From contig NZ_CALDXR010000029.1 in assembly GCF_937920985.1 (NCBI RefSeq), positions 1-58,850 on the forward strand: a DNA stretch of 58,850 nucleotides, given 5' to 3'. Below the pieces are notes generated by a model. That model searched no databases and was not told the origin of the DNA. It was given only the letters and a program-made list of their open reading frames with translations. Position numbers and translations under genes: made by a program. The stretch is from an uncultured Phascolarctobacterium sp. (GTDB taxonomy: Bacteria > Bacillota > Negativicutes > Acidaminococcales > Acidaminococcaceae). Numbering within the stretch: the first letter of the stretch is position 1; each line of letters opens with the position of its first letter. Below are positions 1-7,130 of the stretch, in pieces.

Positions 1-46
1 TACACTAGATCGCTCGTCGGCAGCGTCAGATGTGTATAAGAGACAG
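1..46 (+). other. Illumina Nextera adapter with i5 index (artefact)
   Basis: The first 46 bases are not genomic. Positions 28-46 read AGATGTGTATAAGAGACAG, the Tn5 mosaic end. Positions 14-27 read TCGTCGGCAGCGTC, the Nextera read-1 adapter. Positions 6-13 (TAGATCGC) match the common i5 index 501, and positions 1-5 (TACAC) fit the end of the P5 oligo. The whole order is that of a sequencing library end left untrimmed at a contig edge. Confidence 0.97.
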
Positions 47-175
47 GTTTATTATAGCACAGATTTTGCCGAGATTGTATATAGTAAAATATTAATACTG
101 TATACATTTGACTTTTTGACGCAAGCACTTTTTGAAGAAACAGTTTGGCAAATGGTTGTCGTTCGCAGAATGCTT

Positions 176-204
176 TTGCATAAATATTAAAAAAATGTTA
201 TAAT
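176..204 (+). promoter_or_regulatory. Sigma-70 type promoter of the AbgT-family gene
   Basis: TTGCAT at 176-181 and TATAAT at 199-204 are separated by 17 bases. TG at 196-197 also makes an extended -10. It lies about 40 bases before the AbgT-family start and is the only clear promoter in the first 240 bases. Confidence 0.75.
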
Positions 205-246
205 GGGGACGTTATTTTTAATTTTTTGAAGGAGTGATTGTCCCCT

Positions 247-1797
247 ATGCAAACAACGCAAGCAAAAAATCAGACCGGCGGAATTCTCGGTTTGATTGAA
301 CGCGTCGGCAACAAAATCCCCGATATCACGATTTTGTTCATCGGTGCGTTTATCATCTGCTGCATTATGTCAGCAATTCTTTCGACGATGCACTTTGGTT
401 ATGTGCATCCCACTACCGGTAAGGAAATCGTGGTCAACAATATGTTGAGCGGCAAAAACCTTGTCGCACTGTTAAGCAAGATGGTTACCAACTATTCCGG
501 CTTTCCTCCGCTGGGCATGGTAATCGTTGCTACCCTGGGTATCGGTATTGCTGACGGCTCCGGCTACATTAATACTGCGCTGAAAAAAATTCTGGCTGTT
601 ACGCCTAAGTTTTTGATTACCCCGATTATTATTCTCGTCGGTATGCTGAGCCATCTCGGTCCCGATACCGGCTATGTAATCATCATCCCGGTTGCGGCCT
701 ACATGTATTATGCGAGCGGCAAGCATCCGCTGGCAGGTATCGGCGCATCCTTCGCAGGTATTGCGGGCGCCTTCGCTGCCAACTATACTCCGTCCGCGAT
801 TGACCCGGTTATTCAGGGCTTCACCCAGAGCGCTGCGCAGATTATAGACCCGTCCTATCAGGTTAACGTACTGTGCAACTATTTTTACGCCTTCGGTGCG
901 ACCTTCCTCGTAATCCCCAGCTGCTGGTGGGTAACAGAAAAGATTGTTGAGCCGTGGCTGTGGAAAAACTGCCCGCTCGATGATGATATCGAGGTAGGCG
1001 AGGACGGCAACACCGCCGTAACTCCCAAAGAAAACCGTGCCTTCTACGCTGCTACCGGCCTTTTGATTGTGATGGTTGCGCTGCTCGTTTACCTGCTGCT
1101 GCCGGCTGATTCCATCTTCCGCGATGATAAGGGTATGCTGGCAAGCTTCAAGGCACCGATTATGCAGTCCATCGTTTCCCTGCTGTTTGTGTTCACCGGT
1201 GCTGTCGGCCTGACCTACGGCGTAATGGTAGAAAAATTCAAATCCCCGAAGGATGTTACCACTGCGATGGAGGATATCACCAAAACTCTGGTGCAGCTGA
1301 TTGTATTCTATTTCTTCGCTGCGCAGTTCCTCTATGCCTTCGGTGCTTCCAACATGGGCGCGCTGATTGCGATTGCGGGCGCTGAGTTCCTGAAATCTCT
1401 GGCACTGCCGCCGCAGGTAACTATTTTCGGCATCATCATCTTCGTTGCGATGCTGAATCTTATTATTACCTCTGCTTCCGCTAAGTGGGCGATTCTGGCA
1501 CCTATCTTCGTGCCGATGCTGATGGCTGTAGGCATTGCGCCGGAGCTGACTCAGGTTGCCTTCCGCGTTAGTGACTCTGCGGTTAACGTTGTAACTCCGA
1601 TGTTTGCGTTCTATCCGCTGATTATCCTCTACTGCCAGAAGTATGTGAAGAGCGCCGGTATCGGTACGCTGAGCTCCCTGATGCTGCCGTACACTATTAC
1701 GCTGCTGGTTACTCTTACTATTATGCTGTATGCTTTCTGGTTTATGGATATACCTTTGGGATTGCAAGCGGATTATGTGTACCCGCGTAGAATGTAG
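247..1797 (+). CDS. AbgT-family transporter (p-aminobenzoyl-glutamate type)
   Basis: A 516-residue integral membrane protein of the AbgT family, whose characterised members import p-aminobenzoyl-glutamate or act as proton-driven antimetabolite exporters. The family signature is recognisable along the whole protein: an N-terminal GILGLIERVGNKIPD segment, a GPDTGYVIIIPVAAYMYY stretch and a C-terminal SDSAVNVVTPM segment that lines the substrate site in the family. Length equals that of E. coli AbgT (about 510). I chose ATG 247 over TTG 238 because the AAGGAG site at 229-234 is only 3 bases from the TTG. A peptidase T gene follows on the same strand, which suggests a pair handling small peptides or aminoacyl conjugates. 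The real substrate cannot be read from sequence. Confidence 0.9.
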   Translation: MQTTQAKNQTGGILGLIERVGNKIPDITILFIGAFIICCIMSAILSTMHFGYVHPTTGKEIVVNNMLSGKNLVALLSKMVTNYSGFPPLGMVIVATLGIGIADGSGYINTALKKILAVTPKFLITPIIILVGMLSHLGPDTGYVIIIPVAAYMYYASGKHPLAGIGASFAGIAGAFAANYTPSAIDPVIQGFTQSAAQIIDPSYQVNVLCNYFYAFGATFLVIPSCWWVTEKIVEPWLWKNCPLDDDIEVGEDGNTAVTPKENRAFYAATGLLIVMVALLVYLLLPADSIFRDDKGMLASFKAPIMQSIVSLLFVFTGAVGLTYGVMVEKFKSPKDVTTAMEDITKTLVQLIVFYFFAAQFLYAFGASNMGALIAIAGAEFLKSLALPPQVTIFGIIIFVAMLNLIITSASAKWAILAPIFVPMLMAVGIAPELTQVAFRVSDSAVNVVTPMFAFYPLIILYCQKYVKSAGIGTLSSLMLPYTITLLVTLTIMLYAFWFMDIPLGLQADYVYPRRM

Positions 1798-1812
1798 TGT
1801 TTTAAGACGAGT

Positions 1813-2075
1813 GATAAGGGCGCATCTGCTGTGGGAAGTTTCCTATATAGCGACGAACGATAAGGGCGCATCTGCTTCAGATAATTTTTTTGACGTACCT
1901 CTAGTACGCCTTCAAAAATTATCTTCGCATCTGCAACCCTTCTCCTTCGTCTTTGTGGAAGAGGAGAGGGAGTATCTGCAAGCCTTCTCGCTCGTCTTGT
2001 GTGGGAGAGGAGAGGGAGCATCTGCAAGCCTTCTCGCTCGTCTTGGTTAGGTAAGATGATAGGGTTCATCTGCTT
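1813..2075 (+). repeat. Degenerate tandem array, about 46-bp period
   Basis: The gap between the AbgT-family gene and pepT holds a decayed tandem repeat. The hexamer ATCTGC recurs at 1824, 1870, 1929, 1974, 2020 and 2068, mostly 45-48 bases apart. Two units (around 1961-1998 and 2007-2044) are nearly identical, and two (around 1813 and 1859) share GATAAGGGCGCATCTGCT. Open frames across it are repeat translations without a convincing start. Confidence 0.7.
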
Positions 2076-2118
2076 TATTTTTGCTGTAATATTATTTCAG
2101 AGATGATATAATGAAGAT

Positions 2119-2286
2119 AGCCTCTCCTTGGGGAGAGGTGCCGAGCGTAGTACCCGAAGGGTACAAGCGAGGCGGAGAGGGGTGAAACGCTATGTGCAAG
2201 CCCTTATCTTGTCCTACGATTAATTCACCTTGCCTCCCCTCAAAGGGGAGGTGGCTGCGAGCATAGCGAGCAGACGGAAGGGTGTT
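2119..2286 (+). repeat. Palindromic intergenic repeats (CCTCTCC/GGGAGAGG family)
   Basis: Two adjacent elements each open with a hairpin: CCTCTCC-TTG-GGGAGAGG at 2122-2139 and CCTCCCCT-CAAA-GGGGAGG near 2234-2251. Each continues with a GC-rich imperfect palindrome and, for the first, ends in GGAGAGGGG. A related element lies at about 50753 after queH. No transposase or coding content is visible, so these look like small non-autonomous repeats. Confidence 0.65.
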
Positions 2287-2316
2287 ATATGTATTTATGA
2301 AAGAAGGTCTTTGAAA

Positions 2317-3561
2317 ATGTCTTTGCAAGAACGTTTGACTGAACGCTTTTTACGTTACGCTGCCGTACCATCCCAAAGTAAGGAGGGCTGTGCTGTTGTC
2401 CCCAGTACTCCCGGCCAATGGGATATGGCTAAGCTGCTGAAGGAGGATTTGGCTGAGCTTGGTCTGGTAGACCTGGAAATCAGTGAATTCTGCGTGCTGA
2501 CCGGCCGTCTGCCGGCTAACCTGCCTGCAGGCCACGCTCCCGTGCCGAATGTAGGCTGGGTTGCGCATATGGATACCGTTGACGTAAACCTTTCTCCCGA
2601 GGTACATCCGCAGATTGTGAAAAACTATCAGGGCGGCGATGTACTGCTGAACGCTGAAAAGCAAATCTACATCAAGGTAAGCGAGCATCCCGAGCTGAAC
2701 AAATATATCGGCAGCGACCTGATTACCACCGACGGCACTTCCGTACTAGGCGCAGACAACAAGGCTGCCGTTGCCAACCTGATGGTAGCACTGGAAACCA
2801 TCATCAAAGAAAACCGTCCGCACGGCGAAATTTATGTAGCCTTTGTTCCGGATGAAGAGGTTGGTCTTTGCGGTTCCAAGAAGATGGATTTCAGCAAGTT
2901 CCCGGTTGAATTTGCATATACCATTGACTGCTGCGAGCTGGGCGAGGTTGTATACCAAACCTTTAACGCAGGCAGCGCACACATCAAAATCAAGGGTGTA
3001 ACCGCACATCCGATGTCCGCTAAGAACACTCTGGTTAACCCTGCCCTGGTTGCCGTAGATATCATCAACTGCTTCGACAGAATGCAGACTCCGGAGCACA
3101 CCGAGGGCACCGAAGGCTTTATCTGGGTGCAGGCTATCCATTCCAACGCTGCGGAAGCAACTTTGGATATCAAAATCCGCGACCATAACAAAAAGATGTA
3201 TGAAGCACGCAAGGAGTTCATCCGTCATGCTGTGGAATATGTACAGGCCAAGAATCCGAAGGCCGGCATTGAGCTGAACATCACCGACGTATACGGCAAC
3301 ATTGCCGATGCGCTAAACGATGACAACAGAAAATGCGTTGAGTACATTTTCGAGGCTATGAAGGAACTGGATATCGAGCCGAAGGATATCGCTATGCGCG
3401 GCGGCACCGACGGTTCCTTTATTTCCACCAAGGGCATTCCGACGCCGAACTATTTCACCGGCGCGCTCAACTTCCACTCCAACTGCGAGTTTATGCCGAT
3501 GGCTGCAGTGGAAAAATCCTGCCTGATGACTTTGAAGCTGGTTGAGCTGATTACCAAATAA
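2317..3561 (+). CDS. pepT: Peptidase T (tripeptide aminopeptidase)
   Basis: A 414-residue cytoplasmic metallopeptidase of family M20B that removes the N-terminal residue from tripeptides. The zinc-site motifs are present: HMDTVD (His84, Asp86), GADNKAA with bridging Asp147, PDEEVG with catalytic Glu180 and metal ligand Glu181, and a C-terminal NFHSNCEF histidine near residue 385. Length matches PepT (about 410). ATG 2317 follows an AGAAGG site at 2302-2307 with nine bases between. In-frame starts further upstream lie inside the palindromic repeats and are rejected. The neighbouring AbgT-family carrier suggests joint use of imported conjugates or peptides, but the repeat-filled gap argues against a tight operon. 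Confidence 0.95.
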   Translation: MSLQERLTERFLRYAAVPSQSKEGCAVVPSTPGQWDMAKLLKEDLAELGLVDLEISEFCVLTGRLPANLPAGHAPVPNVGWVAHMDTVDVNLSPEVHPQIVKNYQGGDVLLNAEKQIYIKVSEHPELNKYIGSDLITTDGTSVLGADNKAAVANLMVALETIIKENRPHGEIYVAFVPDEEVGLCGSKKMDFSKFPVEFAYTIDCCELGEVVYQTFNAGSAHIKIKGVTAHPMSAKNTLVNPALVAVDIINCFDRMQTPEHTEGTEGFIWVQAIHSNAAEATLDIKIRDHNKKMYEARKEFIRHAVEYVQAKNPKAGIELNITDVYGNIADALNDDNRKCVEYIFEAMKELDIEPKDIAMRGGTDGSFISTKGIPTPNYFTGALNFHSNCEFMPMAAVEKSCLMTLKLVELITK

Positions 3562-3568
3562 AAAATGC

Positions 3569-3597
3569 TTGACAAAAGCGTCGCTTTACTGTAAAAT
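3569..3597 (+). promoter_or_regulatory. Promoter of tRNA-Ala
   Basis: TTGACA (3569-3574) and TAAAAT (3592-3597) are separated by exactly 17 bases. The tRNA begins 38 bases after the -10. Confidence 0.8.
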
Positions 3598-3635
3598 TTT
3601 ACTTGTTTCTGACGCAAATGCGCGCGAAGCCTTTT

Positions 3636-3711
3636 GGGGGCGTAGCTCAGCTGGGAGAGCACCTGCCTTGCAAGCAGGGGGTCAGGAGTTCGATTCTCCT
3701 CGTCTCCACCA
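3636..3711 (+). tRNA. tRNA-Ala (anticodon TGC)
   Basis: A 76-nt tRNA with encoded CCA. The 7-bp acceptor stem GGGGGCG/CGTCTCC includes the G3:U70 wobble that is the identity element of alanine tRNAs. The anticodon TGC is at 3669-3671 in a CTTGCAA loop, and the T arm carries GTTCGATTC. A rho-independent terminator follows directly. The 3' 25 bases plus the terminator are duplicated at 5403-5468 beyond the next gene. Confidence 0.98.
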
Positions 3712-3752
3712 ATCGTTAATTAGCGGTCTTACTTTGGTAGGACCGCTTTTTT
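3687..3752 (+). repeat. 66-bp direct repeat, copy 1 (tRNA-Ala 3' end and terminator)
   Basis: Runs from the T arm of tRNA-Ala through the terminator T-run. It is identical to 5403-5468 except for C3714 versus T5430. The two copies flank exactly one gene, as attL/attR would flank an integrated element, but no integrase is present. Confidence 0.95.
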
Positions 3753-3753
3753 T
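3722..3753 (+). terminator. Rho-independent terminator of tRNA-Ala
   Basis: AGCGGTC and GACCGCT pair, extended by TAC/GTA around a TTTG loop, and run into seven T. Confidence 0.9.
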
Positions 3754-3774
3754 ATTCCCTTGAAACACCAAAAA

Positions 3775-3783
3775 TGTTATAAT
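3775..3783 (+). promoter_or_regulatory. Extended -10 element for the AAA-ATPase/nuclease gene
   Basis: TGTTATAAT is a perfect -10 with the TGN extension. It lies 34 bases before ATG 3817 and inside the inserted segment. No -35 at normal spacing is evident (TTGAAA at 3760 is only 12 bases away). The inserted gene therefore carries its own promoter. Confidence 0.55.
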
Positions 3784-3816
3784 GTAATAGAGTATGTAAG
3801 AAGGAAGGAGAAACAC

Positions 3817-5403
3817 ATGGGAATCTTTTTGAACCCTGGAAATACTGCTTTTAAAGAAGCAGTGAATGCCAGAATATATGTCGATAAGACCAAGCTTATT
3901 GATTTTACCAACCAGTTCATCAATACGCCCCAGAAATTCATTTGCAGCAGTCGTCCGCGCCGTTTCGGCAAATCAATGGCTGCTGATATGCTCCTGGCCT
4001 ATTACAGTAAGGAGAGCAAATCTGAAGAGCTTTTTGCAGGACTTGCTATTACAGACTGCCAAAGCTTTAAAACGCACCTGAACAAATACGATGTAATCTA
4101 CTTCGATGTTCAGGAATGCATTGACAACGCAGAAAGCATTGAAAATACTATAGAATACATAACCCAGAGCGTTTTGGAGGAGCTGAACCTGGCTTATCCT
4201 AAGACAATACCGTCAGATACCAAGACGGTTTCCGAAGCACTGAACTATATCAATCAGGCTACCGAAAACAGATTTGTCATCATAATAGATGAATGGGATG
4301 CTATGTTCCGTGCCGCACCCAAGCAAAAAGAAACCCATGAAAAATATATCGCGTTTCTTCGCAGTCTGTTCAAAGGAGCAGGGGCAAGACGTTTTATTGC
4401 GCTTGCTTATATCACAGGCATCCTGCCTATAAAGAAGTATAAAACGCAGTCGACATTGAATAACTTCATGGAATACACTATGATAAACCCCGGCCCGATT
4501 GCTCCCTATTTTGGCTTTACGGAAGAAGAAGTAGCAGTACTTTGCAAAACTTACAACAAAGATTTTGGCAATATACGGCGCTGGTACGACGGCTACAGGC
4601 TGAGTGGCCTGCACATCTATAATCCTTTTGCTGTAACTAATTTGATCCTGCAGGGAAACTTTCAAAGCTACTGGCTTCAGAGCGGGACTTACGAATCTGT
4701 TAAAGATCTTATCAGTATTGACTTTGACGGATTACGCAAGGATGTTATTGAGCTGCTTGCAGGTGGAAGCGTAAAGGTTAATCCCTATTTTTTCCAGAAT
4801 GATATGGATTCTTTTGATGACAAGAATGATGTACTTGCGCTGCTCATCCATCTCGGTTATCTTGCATATAATCCTGAAGAAGAAAGCGCCGAAATTCCTA
4901 ATGAAGAAATCAGGACAGAATTTCAGAAGGCTGTACAGTCCGTAAAATGGACAGAGATTTTAGACTTCCTCAAAGAATCCGAAAGACTGCTTGCTGCGGT
5001 TAATAAAAAAGACAATAATGAAGTTGCCAAGATTATTGAAGCTGTTCATGATACATCCGTTTCGATACTTCAGTACAACGACGAAAATTCTTTGAGCTAC
5101 GTCTTAGACAAAGCTTTTCTGGCAACGATGAATTTTTATTTCAAGCCTAAAAGAGAACTTCCTGCAGGCAAAGGATTCGCTGATATTGTCTATATTCCTA
5201 AGCCGGAATACAGGAAAAACCATCCGGCATTAGTAGTCGAACTGAAATGGAACAAAGATGCCCAAACTGCAATTGACCAGATTAAAAAGAAGCAGTATCA
5301 GGAAACTATCAAAGAATATACTGATAACATCCTGTTTATCGGTATAAACTACGATAGGAAAAGTAAAAAGCACGAATGCCTTATAGAAGAGTTCAAAAAT
5401 TAA
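3817..5403 (+). CDS. AAA-ATPase-like / PD-(D/E)XK nuclease domain protein
   Basis: A 528-residue protein of the widespread gut-bacterial family that joins an AAA-ATPase-like N-terminal domain to a C-terminal PD-(D/E)XK nuclease-like domain. The N-terminal half has a Walker-A-like RPRRFGKS and a Walker B FVIIIDEWD. The C-terminal part has GFADIVYIP followed by ALVVELKW, the D...ExK core. Its role is unknown; the family is often multicopy and linked to mobile DNA. ATG 3817 follows AAGGAG at 3805-3810. The gene sits exactly between two copies of the tRNA-Ala 3' end, and the last base of its TAA stop is the first base of the downstream copy. This argues for insertion as a unit. Confidence 0.85.
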   Translation: MGIFLNPGNTAFKEAVNARIYVDKTKLIDFTNQFINTPQKFICSSRPRRFGKSMAADMLLAYYSKESKSEELFAGLAITDCQSFKTHLNKYDVIYFDVQECIDNAESIENTIEYITQSVLEELNLAYPKTIPSDTKTVSEALNYINQATENRFVIIIDEWDAMFRAAPKQKETHEKYIAFLRSLFKGAGARRFIALAYITGILPIKKYKTQSTLNNFMEYTMINPGPIAPYFGFTEEEVAVLCKTYNKDFGNIRRWYDGYRLSGLHIYNPFAVTNLILQGNFQSYWLQSGTYESVKDLISIDFDGLRKDVIELLAGGSVKVNPYFFQNDMDSFDDKNDVLALLIHLGYLAYNPEEESAEIPNEEIRTEFQKAVQSVKWTEILDFLKESERLLAAVNKKDNNEVAKIIEAVHDTSVSILQYNDENSLSYVLDKAFLATMNFYFKPKRELPAGKGFADIVYIPKPEYRKNHPALVVELKWNKDAQTAIDQIKKKQYQETIKEYTDNILFIGINYDRKSKKHECLIEEFKN

Positions 5404-5468
5404 GTTCGATTCTCCTCGTCTCCACCAATTGTTAATTAGCGGTCTTACTTTGGTAGGACCGCTTTTTT
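5403..5468 (+). repeat. 66-bp direct repeat, copy 2 (tRNA-Ala 3' fragment)
   Basis: A second copy of the tRNA T arm, acceptor 3' strand, CCA and terminator, without the 5' part of the tRNA. It begins at the last base of the preceding stop codon. The hairpin at 5438-5468 should still terminate transcription of the inserted gene. Confidence 0.95.
5438..5468 (+). terminator. Duplicated rho-independent terminator
   Basis: The same AGCGGTC/GACCGCT hairpin and T-run as the tRNA-Ala terminator. It now serves the AAA-ATPase/nuclease gene. Confidence 0.85.
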
Positions 5469-5553
5469 GTGCGCAAAAAAAGAATGCAGTTGTTTTCCTG
5501 TTTACAAAGTGTCTTTAGAAAATGGTGGCGGAGCGTGCGCCGTGTTCTAAATA

Positions 5554-5582
5554 TTGACAAGCACAGAAGAAAGTGATATAAA
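5554..5582 (+). promoter_or_regulatory. Promoter of the first tetR gene
   Basis: TTGACA (5554-5559), 17 bases, TATAAA (5577-5582). The expected start of transcription falls inside the inverted repeat at 5586-5611, as expected for autorepression. Confidence 0.75.
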
Positions 5583-5585
5583 TAA

Positions 5586-5611
5586 GGTACTAAGAAAAAT
5601 ATAGGAGTACC
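5586..5611 (+). promoter_or_regulatory. Candidate TetR operator O1 (GGTAC-N16-GTACC)
   Basis: Inverted repeat GGTACT/AGTACC with GGTAC and GTACC separated by 16 bases. It covers the start of transcription and the AGGAG site of the tetR gene. The same arms and spacing recur at 6219-6244 before the export operon. Confidence 0.7.
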
Positions 5612-5620
5612 AAAAGTATC

Positions 5621-6172
5621 ATGAAAAATATTATTATCAATGCGGCAATGGAGGAAGTCAATCTGCGCGGTCTGCGTTTCACCATGCAGGATTTGGCGAC
5701 AAGGCTCAAGGTGAGCAAGCGCTCGCTTTATGAAAACTTTTCCTCTAAAGAAAATTTGATTGATGAAATGGTTGATATTATTTTGGCAGATATGGCGCAG
5801 GAGGAGCAGGAGATTTATGCCGGTGATGCGCCTGTAATTAGTAAGCTGGAGAAGCTGCTTACACTGCATCCTTATGCTGCCGAAATGTTCAATAAGAATA
5901 TTTATGAGGATTTGCGCCGTCTGTTTCCCAAGCAGTGGGAAAAGGTTGAAGCTTCCAGAGCTGAAAGGCAAAAGCATTTGCAGCTTTTAGTTGAGCAGGG
6001 TATTCAGGATGGCGTGCTCAGGCCTGTTAACGTAAATTTGGTAGGGCAGATACTGAAGGATGCTTTTGACAGCTTTACCTCGTACAGCTTTTTGGAGAGC
6101 AACGGCTTAACCTATAAAAAGGCGATGCAGGAGCTTTTGGATATTTTGTTTAAAGGTATGCTATTAAAATAA
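5621..6172 (+). CDS. TetR/AcrR-family regulator
   Basis: A 183-residue one-component repressor. The first 50 residues form the TetR DNA-binding domain (FTMQDLATRLKVSKRSLYENFSSKENL), and the rest is the variable ligand and dimerisation domain. It stands directly upstream of a HlyD/ABC-2 export operon on the same strand. Its own promoter and that operon's promoter share a GGTAC-N16-GTACC inverted repeat, so autoregulation and control of the pump are a strong inference. The inducer cannot be read from sequence. ATG 5621 follows AGGAG at 5603-5607. Confidence 0.9.
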   Translation: MKNIIINAAMEEVNLRGLRFTMQDLATRLKVSKRSLYENFSSKENLIDEMVDIILADMAQEEQEIYAGDAPVISKLEKLLTLHPYAAEMFNKNIYEDLRRLFPKQWEKVEASRAERQKHLQLLVEQGIQDGVLRPVNVNLVGQILKDAFDSFTSYSFLESNGLTYKKAMQELLDILFKGMLLK

Positions 6173-6215
6173 AAGAATAGAAATGCAGCGTGGCGTTGCA
6201 TTTTTATTTTTGCAT

Positions 6216-6247
6216 ATTGGTACCGAAAATAATGTTATAGTACCAAT
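6216..6247 (+). promoter_or_regulatory. Candidate TetR operator O2 over an extended -10
   Basis: A perfect inverted repeat ATTGGTAC-N16-GTACCAAT. It encloses TGTTATAGT (6233-6241), a probable extended -10 for the hlyD-type gene. The core GGTAC-N16-GTACC is the same as at the tetR promoter. Confidence 0.75.
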
Positions 6248-6267
6248 GGTTTCGGGAGGTTTTAGAC

Positions 6268-7125
6268 ATGAAAAAATGGCAAAATTTACTTATTATATGC
6301 CTTGCACTGGCAGCGCTGCTGCTTAATGCAGGCTGTGGCAAAAATGAATTACGTGATCCGAATGCTGTCTGGGGACAGGCAGATGCAACCGAGGTGGATG
6401 TGAATACGAAGGTTCCCGGCCGTTTGGTTGAGCTGTATGTACATGAAGGCAGCCAGGTTAAAAAGGGCGATAAAATTGCGCAGATTGATGCCAGAGAGCA
6501 GGACGCTCTTACTGATGCAGCCAAGGCTAAGGTGGAGGCTGCCAAAGCAAGCAGGCTGCAGGCGCTGGCTAATTATAAGCAGGCGCAGCGTGATTTTGCC
6601 CGTTATGCGCAGCTTTATCAAAGCGGTGCTGTTTCCAAGTCCGTTTACGAAGCGTACAACAGCAAGCAGGAGGTTCTGGCTGCTGTTTACGAGCAGGCGA
6701 ATGCCAGCGTGGAGGCCAGCGAGAAGGCCTTGAAGCAATCAAGCATTAATTTGGGTGAAACTATTCTGGTGGCTCCCTTTGACGGTGTTGTTACAACAAA
6801 GTATTCGGATGTAGGCACGATGATTTCCAGCGGTATGCCGATTGTTGCTATTCAAAGCCCGAGCGATAATTGGGTGAATTTTAAAGTCAAGGAAACTGAT
6901 TTGGAAAAATATACTCTTAACAGCAGCGTTATGCTGCAGGGGCGCAATCCCGAGTTGAAGCTGCAGGGAAAAATTGTTGATATCTCTAAAAAGCCTAATT
7001 TTGCAACATATCGCGCTACCAGTGAAAGAGGCAACGATGACGATATTATCACCTTTAATATCAAGGTTCAGACTAATGATGCGCGTGTGCGTCCCGGCAT
7101 GCGCTTTAAACTTCTGCAGGGGTGA
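6268..7125 (+). CDS. HlyD-family membrane fusion lipoprotein
   Basis: A 285-residue periplasmic adaptor anchored by lipidation: the signal sequence ends in LLLNAGC (Cys23). A barrel-sandwich (lipoyl-like) segment around residues 45-75 is followed by a coiled-coil hairpin (about 75-150, KVEAAKASRLQALANYKQAQ) and the second half of the lipoyl domain, LVAPFDGVVTTKYSDVG. Such adaptors bridge inner-membrane exporters to the outer membrane. It is first in an operon with two ABC-2 permeases. No outer-membrane factor is encoded nearby. Control by the upstream TetR is inferred from the shared operator. Confidence 0.9.
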   Translation: MKKWQNLLIICLALAALLLNAGCGKNELRDPNAVWGQADATEVDVNTKVPGRLVELYVHEGSQVKKGDKIAQIDAREQDALTDAAKAKVEAAKASRLQALANYKQAQRDFARYAQLYQSGAVSKSVYEAYNSKQEVLAAVYEQANASVEASEKALKQSSINLGETILVAPFDGVVTTKYSDVGTMISSGMPIVAIQSPSDNWVNFKVKETDLEKYTLNSSVMLQGRNPELKLQGKIVDISKKPNFATYRATSERGNDDDIITFNIKVQTNDARVRPGMRFKLLQG

Positions 7126-7130
7126 GAAGA

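Noticed and set aside
472..1767. 431-codon minus-strand frame opposite the AbgT-family gene
   Set aside because: Composition is His/Gln/Arg-rich as in a reverse-frame shadow, with no start signal, while the plus strand encodes a clear transporter.
3760..3816. Earlier start for the AAA-ATPase/nuclease gene
   Set aside because: The extra residues would be encoded across the promoter and ribosome site, and the family begins at MGIFLNPG.
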